Shown in pieces: positions 1 to 8,129 of a stretch of DNA of 41,459 nucleotides. Location: positions 1-41,459 of the forward strand of contig ONMZ01000015.1 in the NCBI GenBank assembly GCA_900319075.1. The letters run 5' to 3'. Position numbers and translations under genes: made by a program. Source of the stretch: an uncultured Eubacteriales bacterium. GTDB lineage: Bacteria > Bacillota > Clostridia > Oscillospirales > Ruminococcaceae. The notes beneath the pieces are model-generated. The model searched no databases. It had not been told where the DNA came from and was given only the letters and a program-made list of their open reading frames with translations. How positions within the stretch are numbered: position 1 is the first letter of the stretch; the number at the start of each line of letters is the position of its first letter.

Positions 1-842
1 CTGGCTGATGTAGAGCTGTGCGCTGAGGCACTCTGTAAGTGTGGTGCAGCCTGCGATGTATGTCTGCATAAGTGCGTCGCAAAGAGGCTTTGCCTTGTCG
101 ATAGCCTCGCCGCTGAACATCGACTGTGAGCAGAAGTGTTTGTATGTTACATCGAATATGTTGCCGTCCTGTGTGAAGGAAGGCTTCTTGATAAGCTCGT
201 TGAGCTGACCGAGTACGTTTTCAAACTTGATATCCCACTCGCTGTATGTGCCTGCAAGGGAGCCGATCTTTGCGATCTTGTCAAGCTTGGTGAGAGAATT
301 GTCTTTAGAGATCTCATTGATCTTTCTTCTCATGCTCTGTACCTGGCTCTTGAAGCTTACGAATGTATCGTAAAAGCTCTGGATACCGAGCTGGTTGCCC
401 AAAGAGTTCGCAAGCTCGTCCTGAAGCTTGTCGATGCGCTCAAACAGCTTGTCGATCTTGTCGTTTATCTGATCCAGCTTTTCCTGTGTAGGATCCGGCT
501 TACCGCCGATGAACAGATCAAGAATTCCGCTGAGAGCCGGTGTAAAGAACTTGCCGTACTCGGTGAATTCCTCAAAAACCTTGAAAAGTGTTGCTGATGT
601 AACGTCCTTGACCTTGAGCAGATCGTTGTCAAGCTCAACTACTGCGAAAGAATTTCCCGAGGCTGCCATTGCGGAGCTTGTGTTCATATTTACAACTGCC
701 TGTGTGTCAGCTGCCGATGCAGCGAATGTTGCCGCAGTGGACATCATCATTACAGCCGCAAGTATTGCTGTGAAGGTTCTCTTTATTTTTCCGTTTGTTT
801 TTTTCCGTTTGTTTTCTTGGTAGTGTTAGTTGTGTTTGTCAT
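1..842 (-). CDS. Secreted helical protein, incomplete at window edge and frameshifted near its start
   Basis: The ATG at 842-840 has a good ribosome binding site (AGAGGA, 7-nt spacing) and opens a Thr/Asn/Lys-rich leader, but this frame stops at 785-783. The long frame that continues to base 1 picks up immediately after: K-R-T-F, a hydrophobic stretch and an Ala-rich cleavage region ending in ASAADTQ, a normal signal peptide. No ATG, GTG or TTG lies in the long frame before the signal peptide. Deleting one copy of the 14-bp tandem repeat at 787-814 joins leader and signal peptide in frame. The mature part (about 230 residues visible) is mostly helical with a coiled coil (heptads around QEKLDQINDKIDKLFERIDK) and no domain I can name; the helix-rich look weakly recalls pore-forming proteins. 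The true state (intact, phase-off, pseudogene or sequencing error) is open. Confidence 0.7.
787..814 (-). repeat. 14-bp perfect tandem duplication inside the leader of the secreted protein
   Basis: On the minus strand, AAACAAACGGAAAA occurs twice head to tail (814-801 and 800-787). Fourteen is not a multiple of three, so two copies put the signal peptide out of frame with the ATG at 842, while one copy restores a continuous reading frame. Confidence 0.9.
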
Positions 843-899
843 AGTGATTCCTCTTTAGATGTCCTTTTGTGGTTGTGGTTTTTGCTTTTCTCTGTCTAT

Positions 900-928
900 A
901 TAATAGCCCCATTTTGCACAGAATTCAA
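900..928 (-). promoter_or_regulatory. Sigma-A promoter for the secreted protein gene
   Basis: Minus strand TTGAAT (928-923), 17-bp spacer, TATTAT (905-900). Transcription would start near 893, giving a leader of about 50 nt before the ATG at 842. Confidence 0.65.
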
Positions 929-940
929 TAGATAATATAT

Positions 941-1015
941 CCCCATTTTGTAGTAAATGCTGCACGCAAACGTTTGCAAAGTAAGTTAAACTACAAAACC
1001 GGGTGAAATTGTAGT
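941..1015. promoter_or_regulatory. Operator-like cluster: 12-bp palindrome plus repeats
   Basis: GCAAACGTTTGC at 966-977 is a perfect palindrome with a central CG, the form used by LacI/CcpA-family regulators. Around it lie three copies of TTGTAGT: direct at 948-954 and 1009-1015, inverted at 990-996. CCCCATTTTG is also repeated at 907-916 and 941-950, flanking the -35 of the secreted-protein promoter. The region 843-1187 otherwise holds no convincing gene; a 64-codon minus-strand ORF at 855-1049 covers these sites and looks spurious. Confidence 0.45.
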
Positions 1016-1187
1016 AAAAAAACCTGCCGTTTTGTAATGGCTTTGTCAAGATGGACCGTAAATTTGTTATATACTATATATGATGTCAAAGGGATATGAG
1101 CCTTGCGCCACGCTGTCCTGTGCGGAGTTTTGATGAGAAATAAAAAAGCACCCTTTCGGATGCTGATATTTGGGTGATGAACGGCAC

Positions 1188-1216
1188 TTGCAAATCCACC
1201 GTATTTATGTTACAAT
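1188..1216 (+). promoter_or_regulatory. Promoter of the ECF sigma/anti-sigma operon
   Basis: TTGCAA (1188-1193), 17-bp spacer, TACAAT (1211-1216). It looks like a housekeeping sigma-A promoter rather than an ECF-type autoregulated one. Confidence 0.6.
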
Positions 1217-1245
1217 AAATCCGATTTATGGGAGGAAGTGACAAG

Positions 1246-1782
1246 ATGCTGCCGATGATATATATGTCATTGGTCGATGATGACGATCTGCCCCGGTTTG
1301 AGGAGATATATACAAAATACAGACAAATGCTTTATGGCATTGCGTACAGAATTCTGAATAATGAACATGATGCGGAAGAAGCCGTAATTACCACATACGA
1401 AAGGATCGCAGAAAAGTTTAAAGATATTTCACAAATTCCTTGTAATGAATTGCCCTCCTGCATTGTTATTATATGTAGAAACGCTGCAATAAATATATAC
1501 AGGAATAATAAAAAAATAGCTGAGCGTACAACGGAGCTGTGTGAAATAATATCTGCTGAGGATGTGTTTCGCAGCTTTGATGACAAAGATGAACTGATAA
1601 ATGCTCTTAAACAATTACCTGATGATTACAAGGATATCCTGTTTCTTTACGACCTGCAGGGTCTATCGGCAAATAAGATAGCAAAGATGACAGGGATGAA
1701 AGAAAACACAGTTCGTGTCAAGGCGTTCAGAGCAAGAAAAATGATAAAAGATATCCTGAACGGAGGTGTGGTAAATGACTGA
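1246..1782 (+). CDS. ECF-type RNA polymerase sigma factor
   Basis: A 178-residue sigma-70 family protein of the extracytoplasmic-function class that would direct RNA polymerase to alternative promoters. Region 2 is seen in YRQMLYGIAYRILNNEHDAEEA and the following helix; region 4 in LPDDYKDILFLYDLQGLSANKIAKMTG, followed by the recognition helix ENTVRVKAFRARKMI. An upstream ATG at 1228 is in frame, but GGAGGA sits just after it, 9 nt before the ATG at 1246, so 1246 is preferred. The stop overlaps the next start by 8 bp (ATGACTGA), indicating translational coupling with a membrane partner that is probably its anti-sigma factor. The signal and regulon cannot be read from the sequence. Confidence 0.85.
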   Translation: MLPMIYMSLVDDDDLPRFEEIYTKYRQMLYGIAYRILNNEHDAEEAVITTYERIAEKFKDISQIPCNELPSCIVIICRNAAINIYRNNKKIAERTTELCEIISAEDVFRSFDDKDELINALKQLPDDYKDILFLYDLQGLSANKIAKMTGMKENTVRVKAFRARKMIKDILNGGVVND

Positions 1783-2449
1783 AAAAGAGTATAAACGGTG
1801 TATATCACAAGCGCTGTGTCCGGAGTATGATGCGATGCTTTTCCCCATAGAGCCTGAGCACAGCTTTTCTGTGACATTTGAAACAAAGATGCAAAAGCTT
1901 ATTAAACAAAGGAACAAGCCATACTACTCAATGATAAATACCGTCGGGAAACGGGTGGCAGTGATAATACTTGCGCTTTTTGTCATGTCCTTCACCACCG
2001 TTATGAGCGTTGAAGCTTTGCGAAAGCCTTTTCTCAGCTTTATCACCAATATATTCTCATCTCACTCCCAGATCAGGAGTGAAACGGACAGCAGCAGGGT
2101 ATATCCCGCTGCTATTGAGAATAAGTATGACATTTCCGCAGGCACTCAGAATTATGAAAGAACGATCTTGTATGAAAGAAAAGACTGCATAAGCATCCAT
2201 TACAGTAAAGGAAACAAGGTCATAGATCTTGAACAGCATACAGTTGATAGTTTTGACGGCAATTATAATACGGAAAAAACAACGACCGAGCATGTTGACA
2301 TTAACGGCAATGATGCCGTTGGCTGGCTGGATAACCATGATTATTACACCCTGATCTGGAACAATGGGGAATATGTGATCGAGATCAACTCAAACCTGGA
2401 TAAAACCCAATTGATCGAGATAGCAAGATCTGTTCAGAAAGCACAATAG
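1775..2449 (+). CDS. Membrane anti-sigma-like protein with DUF4367-like C-terminal domain
   Basis: 224 residues: a cytoplasmic N-terminal segment of about 55 residues, one transmembrane helix near 58-80 (VAVIILALFVMSFTTVMSV), and an extracytoplasmic domain ending in EYVIEINSNLDKTQLIEIARSV. That ending resembles the DUF4367 domain found on proteins encoded next to clostridial ECF sigma factors. No zinc anti-sigma HxxxCxxC motif is visible, so anti-sigma activity is inferred from gene order, the 8-bp overlap and topology. The outer domain would be the sensor. A terminator follows at 2518-2558. Confidence 0.65.
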   Translation: MTEKEYKRCISQALCPEYDAMLFPIEPEHSFSVTFETKMQKLIKQRNKPYYSMINTVGKRVAVIILALFVMSFTTVMSVEALRKPFLSFITNIFSSHSQIRSETDSSRVYPAAIENKYDISAGTQNYERTILYERKDCISIHYSKGNKVIDLEQHTVDSFDGNYNTEKTTTEHVDINGNDAVGWLDNHDYYTLIWNNGEYVIEINSNLDKTQLIEIARSVQKAQ

Positions 2450-2517
2450 AGCAAAACTATGTATCCGCAGCAGCCATTGCAATTGCAGGTGTGAAGTATT
2501 ATTTTCAGAATAATGGA

Positions 2518-2558
2518 AAGGGAGACCATCTGTTGATACAGAGGTCTCCCTTTTTTTA
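2518..2558 (+). terminator. Rho-independent terminator after the sigma/anti-sigma operon
   Basis: Stem AAGGGAGACC (2518-2527) pairs with GGTCTCCCTT (2543-2552) and runs into a T tract. The transporter gene on the other strand ends at 2581, so it also insulates the convergent units. Confidence 0.85.
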
Positions 2559-2580
2559 TTGCCATATTGCTTTTTGTCCG

Positions 2581-3546
2581 TTAAGATGATTCCTGCTGCT
2601 CATCATTTTCTGTATCCTTATCCGTTCCCATTCGCCGAAATACCCCTGCAAGCACAGCCCCCGAGATGTTGTGCCATACGGAAAATATTGCTCCCGGAAC
2701 AGTTGCCATGGAAAGATCCGGAAAAGCGCTTCCGGCAAGGGTGGTAGCAAGTCCGGAGTTTTGCATACCTATCTCGATAGCGACAGCCTTCTTTCTGGAA
2801 ATATCCATTTTAAACAGCACACCCACAAGATAACCGCAGACGTAGCCTAAAAGGTTATGGAGGATAACGACCGCAAAGATAACCGCACCTGTGGAGAGGA
2901 TCTTTTCGCTGTTGTGTGAAACCACAGCCGCAATTATCAGGCATATAGCTGTTACGGAAATGCAGGGAAGTATATCTTTGATCTTTTCGCACACTTTCGG
3001 CATCAGCTTGTTTATGAGTATTCCAAGCCCTATGGGCACAGCAACTACCTGGATAATAGAAAAAATCATCGCTTTTACATCAACATGTACCGAGGTCCTG
3101 AGGAAAAGATATGTAAGCGCCGGGGTCAGCAGGGGCGAAAGCAAAGTATTTACGCTGGTCATGCCTACCGAAAGGGAGACATCGCCCTTTGAAAGGTATG
3201 TTATCACGTTGCTTGCAGTACCGCCCGGGCAGGTGCCCACAAGCATCACGCCCACCAGCAGCGAACGTTCAAGACCAAATGTCTTTCCCAACGCAAAAGC
3301 CAGCAGCGGCATGATAATGAACTGAGCGGAACAGCCGATAATAATATCCTTCGGGCGTGAGAAGACAACGCCAAAGTCCGACAGTTTCATTGTAAGACCC
3401 ATACCAAACATAACTACCATAAGAAGGTAATTTACCCAGCTTGTCTGTATCCACATACTGCTTTTTGGCACAAACAGAGCAAGAGCAGCAACTGCCAGTA
3501 CGATAATAGCCATATATTTGCCTAAAAATCCGCTTACTTTTTTCAT
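2581..3546 (-). CDS. Bile acid:sodium symporter (BASS)-family transporter
   Basis: About 321 residues with 9-10 hydrophobic helices. Family hallmarks are GMGLTM in the second helix pair, CPGGTASN (sodium-binding crossover region) and EIGMQNSGLA. Bacterial members import organic anions with Na+; family substrates include bile acids, pantoate and other small carboxylates, and the substrate here cannot be chosen. An upstream in-frame ATG at 3555 lies directly on the ribosome binding site (GGAGAG); the ATG at 3546, 9 nt downstream of it, is the better start. The acidic C-terminal tail is rich in Glu/Gln/Asp. Monocistronic, with its own sigma-A promoter, convergent with the sigma-factor operon. 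Confidence 0.85.
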   Translation of the reverse strand: MKKVSGFLGKYMAIIVLAVAALALFVPKSSMWIQTSWVNYLLMVVMFGMGLTMKLSDFGVVFSRPKDIIIGCSAQFIIMPLLAFALGKTFGLERSLLVGVMLVGTCPGGTASNVITYLSKGDVSLSVGMTSVNTLLSPLLTPALTYLFLRTSVHVDVKAMIFSIIQVVAVPIGLGILINKLMPKVCEKIKDILPCISVTAICLIIAAVVSHNSEKILSTGAVIFAVVILHNLLGYVCGYLVGVLFKMDISRKKAVAIEIGMQNSGLATTLAGSAFPDLSMATVPGAIFSVWHNISGAVLAGVFRRMGTDKDTENDEQQESS

Positions 3547-3605
3547 CTTTGCCATCTCTCCATCAAAAGAACCTTAGCGTATATGCTGTAAACTGCGCCT
3601 ATAAG

Positions 3606-3634
3606 ATTATAGCACATTTAAAAATACAATGCAA
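3606..3634 (-). promoter_or_regulatory. Sigma-A promoter of the BASS transporter gene
   Basis: Minus strand TTGCAT (3634-3629), 17-bp spacer, consensus TATAAT (3611-3606). The 5' leader is about 55 nt. Confidence 0.75.
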
Positions 3635-3694
3635 GAGAACGCTTTGGGAAAAAATAGAATAAGCGCACTCGGCGGGATATAATCACCCCTGTAA

Positions 3695-3958
3695 AGTGCG
3701 CCCGGTGCAGAGCTGGCAATAGGAAACAATGCAACAATGGTCATCAAAAAGGGCGGCTCAATGATAATCGACGAGACCTGCACAAACGAGGTCGAGTATG
3801 ATGCAGCGACCGCTGTGGACCCCGCTCAGGCAGATACTACCATAATGAACGGCTCAGACCATGCCGGTATCCGGCGTATGGGATACCAACTGCTCTTCTC
3901 ACAGCGAGTGGAAGCCATAATGACAGGTTCGGTAAGCAAGCCGGATGTAAAATAATTA
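3695..3958 (+). pseudogene. Orphan open frame, possibly a gene remnant
   Basis: An open frame from 3695 to the stop ending at 3958 would give a 72-residue product from an ATG at 3737 (MVIKKGGSMIIDE...). There is no ribosome binding site or promoter, and the frame is open upstream of the ATG. I recognise no family. The composition is more gene-like than the AT-rich spacer around it, so it may be a leftover of a decayed gene; nothing else is visible in the 3635-3973 interval. Confidence 0.2.
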
Positions 3959-3973
3959 AACTCAAAACTTCAC

Positions 3974-4020
3974 AAAAAAAGAGGCTCATCAAAGCAAATT
4001 GTTTTGCTGCGATAAGCCTT
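3974..4020 (-). terminator. Terminator of the phosphate/calcium transport operon
   Basis: On the minus strand AGGCTTATC (4019-4011) pairs with GATGAGCCT (3990-3982) with one G-T pair, and a T7 run (3980-3974) follows. It lies 26 nt past the stop of the Na+/phosphate cotransporter. Confidence 0.75.
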
Positions 4021-4045
4021 TCGTTGTATGTAAGTTTGTCTTTTA

Positions 4046-5800
4046 TTATTCTGCTGATAACCTGTATTTTTTCTCGTATGCAGTATATGCGCTGATGAAC
4101 TGGGGCGTTCTTTCCGCTTTTAATGTGTCAAGATAAAAGTGGCTGTTAAGGTCTGTCTTGTCAAGGCGGATTATGGACACCGCTATATTTGAGCAATGGT
4201 CTGAAACCCTCTCGCAGTTTATAAGCAGATCGGAAAGGTATACACCCAGCTCCGGGCTGCATTCTCCCCTGCGAAGTCTTGCTATATGCTTGTCCCTGAT
4301 CTTTATGGTGATTTCATCAATGACCTCTTCCAGCGGCTCGACCTTGAGCGCATCGGAAATATCATTTTTTACAAATGCGCCAACTGTCAGCTCGGAGATC
4401 TCTGTCAAGGCTGCAAACAATGTGGTGAAATCTGTCCGGGCATTATCGGAAAAGCGCTGATCGTTATTATTCATCTGCTGTCCGATCTGGATAATATTGA
4501 TAGCGTGGTCGCCGATGCGTTCAAAATCACCGATACTGTGGAGAAGCTCGGTAACGATAAGGCTGTCTGAGTCTGTAAGACTTACCGGTGACAGCTCAAG
4601 AAGAAAAGCGGAGAGATTATCTTCCATTTTATCAAGAGTCTGTTCCTTTTCTTCTACGCTCTTTGCAGTTTTTTCATCACACTCGAACAGGGAATATAGC
4701 GCTTCGTGTAAAGCGGCTTTGGCGGTCTGAGCCATTTCATCGGTACGCTCCTTGCACTGTGATACGGCAAGAGGGGGCGCTGAGATAAGACGCTTGTCCA
4801 GCAAAACTGAGCTTTCTTCCCCTTTTGCATCGGGAACGACCTTTTTTGCAAGTTTGACAAGCTGATTTGTAAAAGGCAGCAGCAAAAGCGTGGTCACAAT
4901 ATTGAAGATCGAATGGACTGCGGCGATCTCCACAACGCCGATAGGCTTTTCAACAAAGCTGAAATTAAATACTGCGTTAAGACCGTAAAATACTGTCAGA
5001 CAGGCGATAGTTCCTATAATATTGAAAGACATATGCACCACCGTTACACGCTTGGCGTTCTTGTTTACGCCAATAGAGGACAAAAGTGCCGTTACGCAGG
5101 TGCCGATATTTTGTCCCATAATGATAGGTATTGCCATTGAATAAGAGATAGCGCCTGTCATGGAAAGCGCCTGCAATATGCCCACAGATGCAGCTGATGA
5201 CTGAATAACCCCGGTAAATAATGCGCCGAACAGCACGCTGAGTATGGGGTTTTTAAAAGCTGTCATCAGGTTTGAAAAGCCTTCCATCTCTGCAAGAGGT
5301 GAAACTGCGTTTTTCATCAGCTCCATTCCGAACATCAGCACAGCAAAACCCACCATGATCGTACCGATATCCTGACGCTTTTTCTTTTTGCTCATCATTA
5401 TCATAACCACACCGATAAGGGCGATCACCGGAGCGAAGTTTTCAGGCTTGAGCATAGATAAGAAAATATTGCCGCTTTTAATGCCTGTGGTGCTGAGCAG
5501 CCATGCTGTCAGGGTCGTGCCGATGTTGGAGCCCATTATAACGCCCACGGTCTGTTCAAGCTGCATTATCCCCGAATTGACAAGTCCCACCAGCATTACC
5601 GTCATAGCCGATGAGGACTGAACAGCGATAGTAATGCCTGCGCCAAGAGCAAGGCTCTTGAAGGGGTTGGAGGTCATCTTTTTCAAAGTGGTTTCCAGTT
5701 TGCCTCCTGCGATCTTCTCCAGGCTTTGTGACATAACGTGCATACCGAATAAAAAGAATGCAAGACCTCCGCATAAGGTGCATATGGAAAAAATGTTCAT
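4046..5800 (-). CDS. Na+/phosphate cotransporter with C-terminal PhoU-like domain
   Basis: 584 residues of the NptA/type II Na/Pi-cotransporter family. The duplicated membrane core carries the paired signature QSSSAMTVMLVGLVNSG (about residue 61) and QSSAASVGILQALSMTG (about residue 200), the inverted QSS repeats that form the Na+/phosphate site. Residues from about 350 to 560 are helical and PhoU-like, with repeated heptads such as LLHSIGDFERIGDHAINI and LLINCERVSDHCSNIAVSI carrying the E/D-xx-D metal-binding pattern. The family imports phosphate with Na+, and the PhoU part probably regulates it. It is the last gene of the operon behind a PhoP/PhoR-like system; start supported by a GGGGGG ribosome binding site and an 18-bp gap from the antiporter. 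Confidence 0.9.
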   Translation of the reverse strand: MNIFSICTLCGGLAFFLFGMHVMSQSLEKIAGGKLETTLKKMTSNPFKSLALGAGITIAVQSSSAMTVMLVGLVNSGIMQLEQTVGVIMGSNIGTTLTAWLLSTTGIKSGNIFLSMLKPENFAPVIALIGVVMIMMSKKKKRQDIGTIMVGFAVLMFGMELMKNAVSPLAEMEGFSNLMTAFKNPILSVLFGALFTGVIQSSAASVGILQALSMTGAISYSMAIPIIMGQNIGTCVTALLSSIGVNKNAKRVTVVHMSFNIIGTIACLTVFYGLNAVFNFSFVEKPIGVVEIAAVHSIFNIVTTLLLLPFTNQLVKLAKKVVPDAKGEESSVLLDKRLISAPPLAVSQCKERTDEMAQTAKAALHEALYSLFECDEKTAKSVEEKEQTLDKMEDNLSAFLLELSPVSLTDSDSLIVTELLHSIGDFERIGDHAINIIQIGQQMNNNDQRFSDNARTDFTTLFAALTEISELTVGAFVKNDISDALKVEPLEEVIDEITIKIRDKHIARLRRGECSPELGVYLSDLLINCERVSDHCSNIAVSIIRLDKTDLNSHFYLDTLKAERTPQFISAYTAYEKKYRLSAE

Positions 5801-5818
5801 AATAATTCCCCCCCGAAG

Positions 5819-6796
5819 CTAACGCAGCACAGCAAATACAACATCAGCAGCGTAGATCAGTACCATTATTCCACCTTCAGTCCTGCCGATATTTTTTGTT
5901 CTTGCAAAGATCATCGTTATAAAACTTACGGCAACAAGTACCGCAAGATCAGTTACAGATGCGAAATTTACGGCGATAGGGTGGATCGTCCCTGATACTC
6001 CGAGAATAAAAAGGAGATTAAAGATGTTTGACCCTACCACATTTCCCACAGCAAGTCCGTTTTCACCTTTGCGTGACGCAACCACCGAAGTTACCAGTTC
6101 CGGAAGAGATGTACCTATCGCTACGATTGTCAGTCCGATCAGGGTCTCTGACATTCCGAAGGCGGATGCAATGGCTTTTGCGCTGTTTACAACAAACTGC
6201 CCTCCGGCGATGATACAAACAAGTCCGATAAGTATCAGCACAGCGCATTTCCACAAAGGGGTGATCTCACCGGATTCTTCCGGCTGAGGCGATCTTCTCG
6301 CCGAGCGTATCAGCAATGCGATGTAGGTTATAAAGATCACCATAAGGATAATGCTGAATATCCTGCTGATCTGCCCCACATTATCGCTCATGGCAGCAGA
6401 GGTGATTTTCCCATTCAATAACGACGGCAGTCCAACTGCCCCCAGGGTCAGCAGAGAGATCACGATAGACAGCGGGAAATCACGTTTCATAATGACCGGT
6501 TCAATGGGCAGGGGGCGTATCATAGCGCATATGCCCAGCACTCCCAGGAGATTGAAAATATTTGACCCTGTAACATTGCTCAGTGCGATCTCGTTAGCTC
6601 CTTTGATAGCTGCCGAAGTGCTGACAGCAAGCTCAGGTGCGCTTGTTCCCATTGCAACGATGGTCAGTCCGATAACGACACCGGGGACCTTGAAATTCTT
6701 TGCAAGTGCAGAGCTTCCGTCTACAAAAAAGTCTGCACCTTTGATAAGTGCGAGAAAGCCTGCCCCAAGCAGCAGTATATTCAAAAAAAGATCCAT
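5819..6796 (-). CDS. Ca2+/Na+ antiporter-family (CaCA, YrbG-like) protein
   Basis: 325 residues, about ten transmembrane helices in two homologous halves. The alpha-1 repeat contains GLTIVAMGTSAPELAVS and GSNIFNLLG; the alpha-2 repeat contains GLTIVAIGTSLPELVTS and GNVVGSNIFN. Both key acidic residues (Glu of APEL and LPEL) are present, so ion exchange looks intact. Members exchange Ca2+ (sometimes Na+ or K+) against Na+ or H+. It lies between the PhoR-like kinase gene (26-bp gap) and the Na+/Pi cotransporter (18-bp gap), which suggests calcium export is coordinated with phosphate uptake, perhaps to avoid calcium phosphate precipitation in the cell; that role is inference. Confidence 0.88.
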   Translation of the reverse strand: MDLFLNILLLGAGFLALIKGADFFVDGSSALAKNFKVPGVVIGLTIVAMGTSAPELAVSTSAAIKGANEIALSNVTGSNIFNLLGVLGICAMIRPLPIEPVIMKRDFPLSIVISLLTLGAVGLPSLLNGKITSAAMSDNVGQISRIFSIILMVIFITYIALLIRSARRSPQPEESGEITPLWKCAVLILIGLVCIIAGGQFVVNSAKAIASAFGMSETLIGLTIVAIGTSLPELVTSVVASRKGENGLAVGNVVGSNIFNLLFILGVSGTIHPIAVNFASVTDLAVLVAVSFITMIFARTKNIGRTEGGIMVLIYAADVVFAVLR

Positions 6797-6822
6797 TTTT
6801 TACGACTTCCATTTCATTATGT

Positions 6823-8127
6823 TCACTTGAACGTGACGGTTATGCTTGTTCCCACGCCCACGGTGCTTTCCACATTTATTTGTGCACCGTGATGCTGTGC
6901 TATATGCTGTACGATAGAAAGTCCGAGACCTGTGCCGCCCTTTGCACGGCTGCGGCTCTTGTCGATACGATAGAACCGCTCGAATATCCGTGGGATACTT
7001 TCCCCGGGTATGCCGATACCGGTGTCTTTTACCGTAAGCGTTTTACCTTTTATCTCTATATCTATGTTGCCGTTTTCACGGTTGTATTTTATGGCATTGT
7101 CCACAAGGTTGTAGACCAGCTCGCAAAGCTCTGACCTGCTTGCGGTGATGACTGTATTATCTCCGCTGACAGTTATCATGATACCACGGCTTTGTGCCTG
7201 CTGTGACAGTCTTTCTTTGCATTCCTCGGCGATCGCTTTAAGATCTGCCTGTTCATCAAGTGGTGCGTCCCCGATGCTGTCAAGCTCGGACAGGCGCAAT
7301 ATATCCCCGATAAGCGTAAGCATACGGGCAGACTCTTTTTTGATCTTGCCTGCAAATTCCACGCTGTCAGCGCCTTGTGCCATTCCCGATTCGATAAGCT
7401 CTGCATAGCCTGAAATTGACGTAAGAGGCGTTTTCAGCTCGTGAGATACGTTCGCAGTAAACTCCTGGCGCATTTCACTTTGTGCGTTTCTTGCGTTGCG
7501 TATTTCCTCCACAAGGGGTATTACCTCTGGGTAGATGCCGCTTTCCTCAGGGGGCGAGTTTGTCCTGATAAGCTGTGGTATCCTGCGAAAGGGCGCAATA
7601 AGATTGTTTGTCAGTTTCACAGACACAAGCATCGAAACGACAACGATACCCAGTATTATAATAAGTATAAGTACCAGGGAACGTTCAAAAAGCGCAAATA
7701 TAGAATGGGCCTGAATAGACACCCTAAGGATATTTCCGTCCTCCAGCCGCAGAGCGTAGTAATAGTCCTCGATACCGATGGTATCAGAAAGCCTTGTATC
7801 CGTTCCGCTTCCGTTTTCTATTGCGGATATGATCTCGGGACGGTCAAGGTGGTTGGTCATGTTTTCGGCATCGGCGTCGCTTTCATAAAGCACCTTTCCC
7901 CCCTTGTCGATAAGGGTGATGCGAAGATCCTTTCCCGAGAATCTTGACAGCTTATCAGGTGAAGAAATATCCCGGTAGCTTTCCGCTACAAGCTGACATT
8001 CGTGAGCAAGGGTCTGTCTGGTCTCAGAGCGGAAAAAGTGATAATAGATCACCGTTGTGATAAGTATCCCGACGATGGCCGTAACAACACCCATGTAAAA
8101 CAGATGCAGATTTATTTTCCTTTCCAT
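6823..8127 (-). CDS. PhoR-type sensor histidine kinase
   Basis: 434 residues. Topology: transmembrane helix near 10-30, extracytoplasmic sensor of about 120 residues, second helix near 150-172, HAMP-like linker, then HisKA with FTANVSHELKTPLTSISGYAELIESG (phospho-His about residue 229) and HATPase_c with VYNLVDNAIKYN (N box), DTGIGI (G1), FERFYR (F box) and GGTGLGLSIV (G2). This is a complete kinase of the PhoR/VicK class. It starts 2 nt after the response regulator stop, so the two are co-translated. The link to phosphate rests on the downstream Na+/Pi cotransporter and the PHO-box-like promoter, not on the sensor domain, which I cannot assign. Confidence 0.9.
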   Translation of the reverse strand: MERKINLHLFYMGVVTAIVGILITTVIYYHFFRSETRQTLAHECQLVAESYRDISSPDKLSRFSGKDLRITLIDKGGKVLYESDADAENMTNHLDRPEIISAIENGSGTDTRLSDTIGIEDYYYALRLEDGNILRVSIQAHSIFALFERSLVLILIIILGIVVVSMLVSVKLTNNLIAPFRRIPQLIRTNSPPEESGIYPEVIPLVEEIRNARNAQSEMRQEFTANVSHELKTPLTSISGYAELIESGMAQGADSVEFAGKIKKESARMLTLIGDILRLSELDSIGDAPLDEQADLKAIAEECKERLSQQAQSRGIMITVSGDNTVITASRSELCELVYNLVDNAIKYNRENGNIDIEIKGKTLTVKDTGIGIPGESIPRIFERFYRIDKSRSRAKGGTGLGLSIVQHIAQHHGAQINVESTVGVGTSITVTFK

Positions 8128-8129
8128 AC

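Noticed and set aside
136-823. Two rightward open frames at the left edge
   Set aside because: They are antisense to the secreted protein, whose frame has a signal peptide and coiled coil; the rightward products show no domain.
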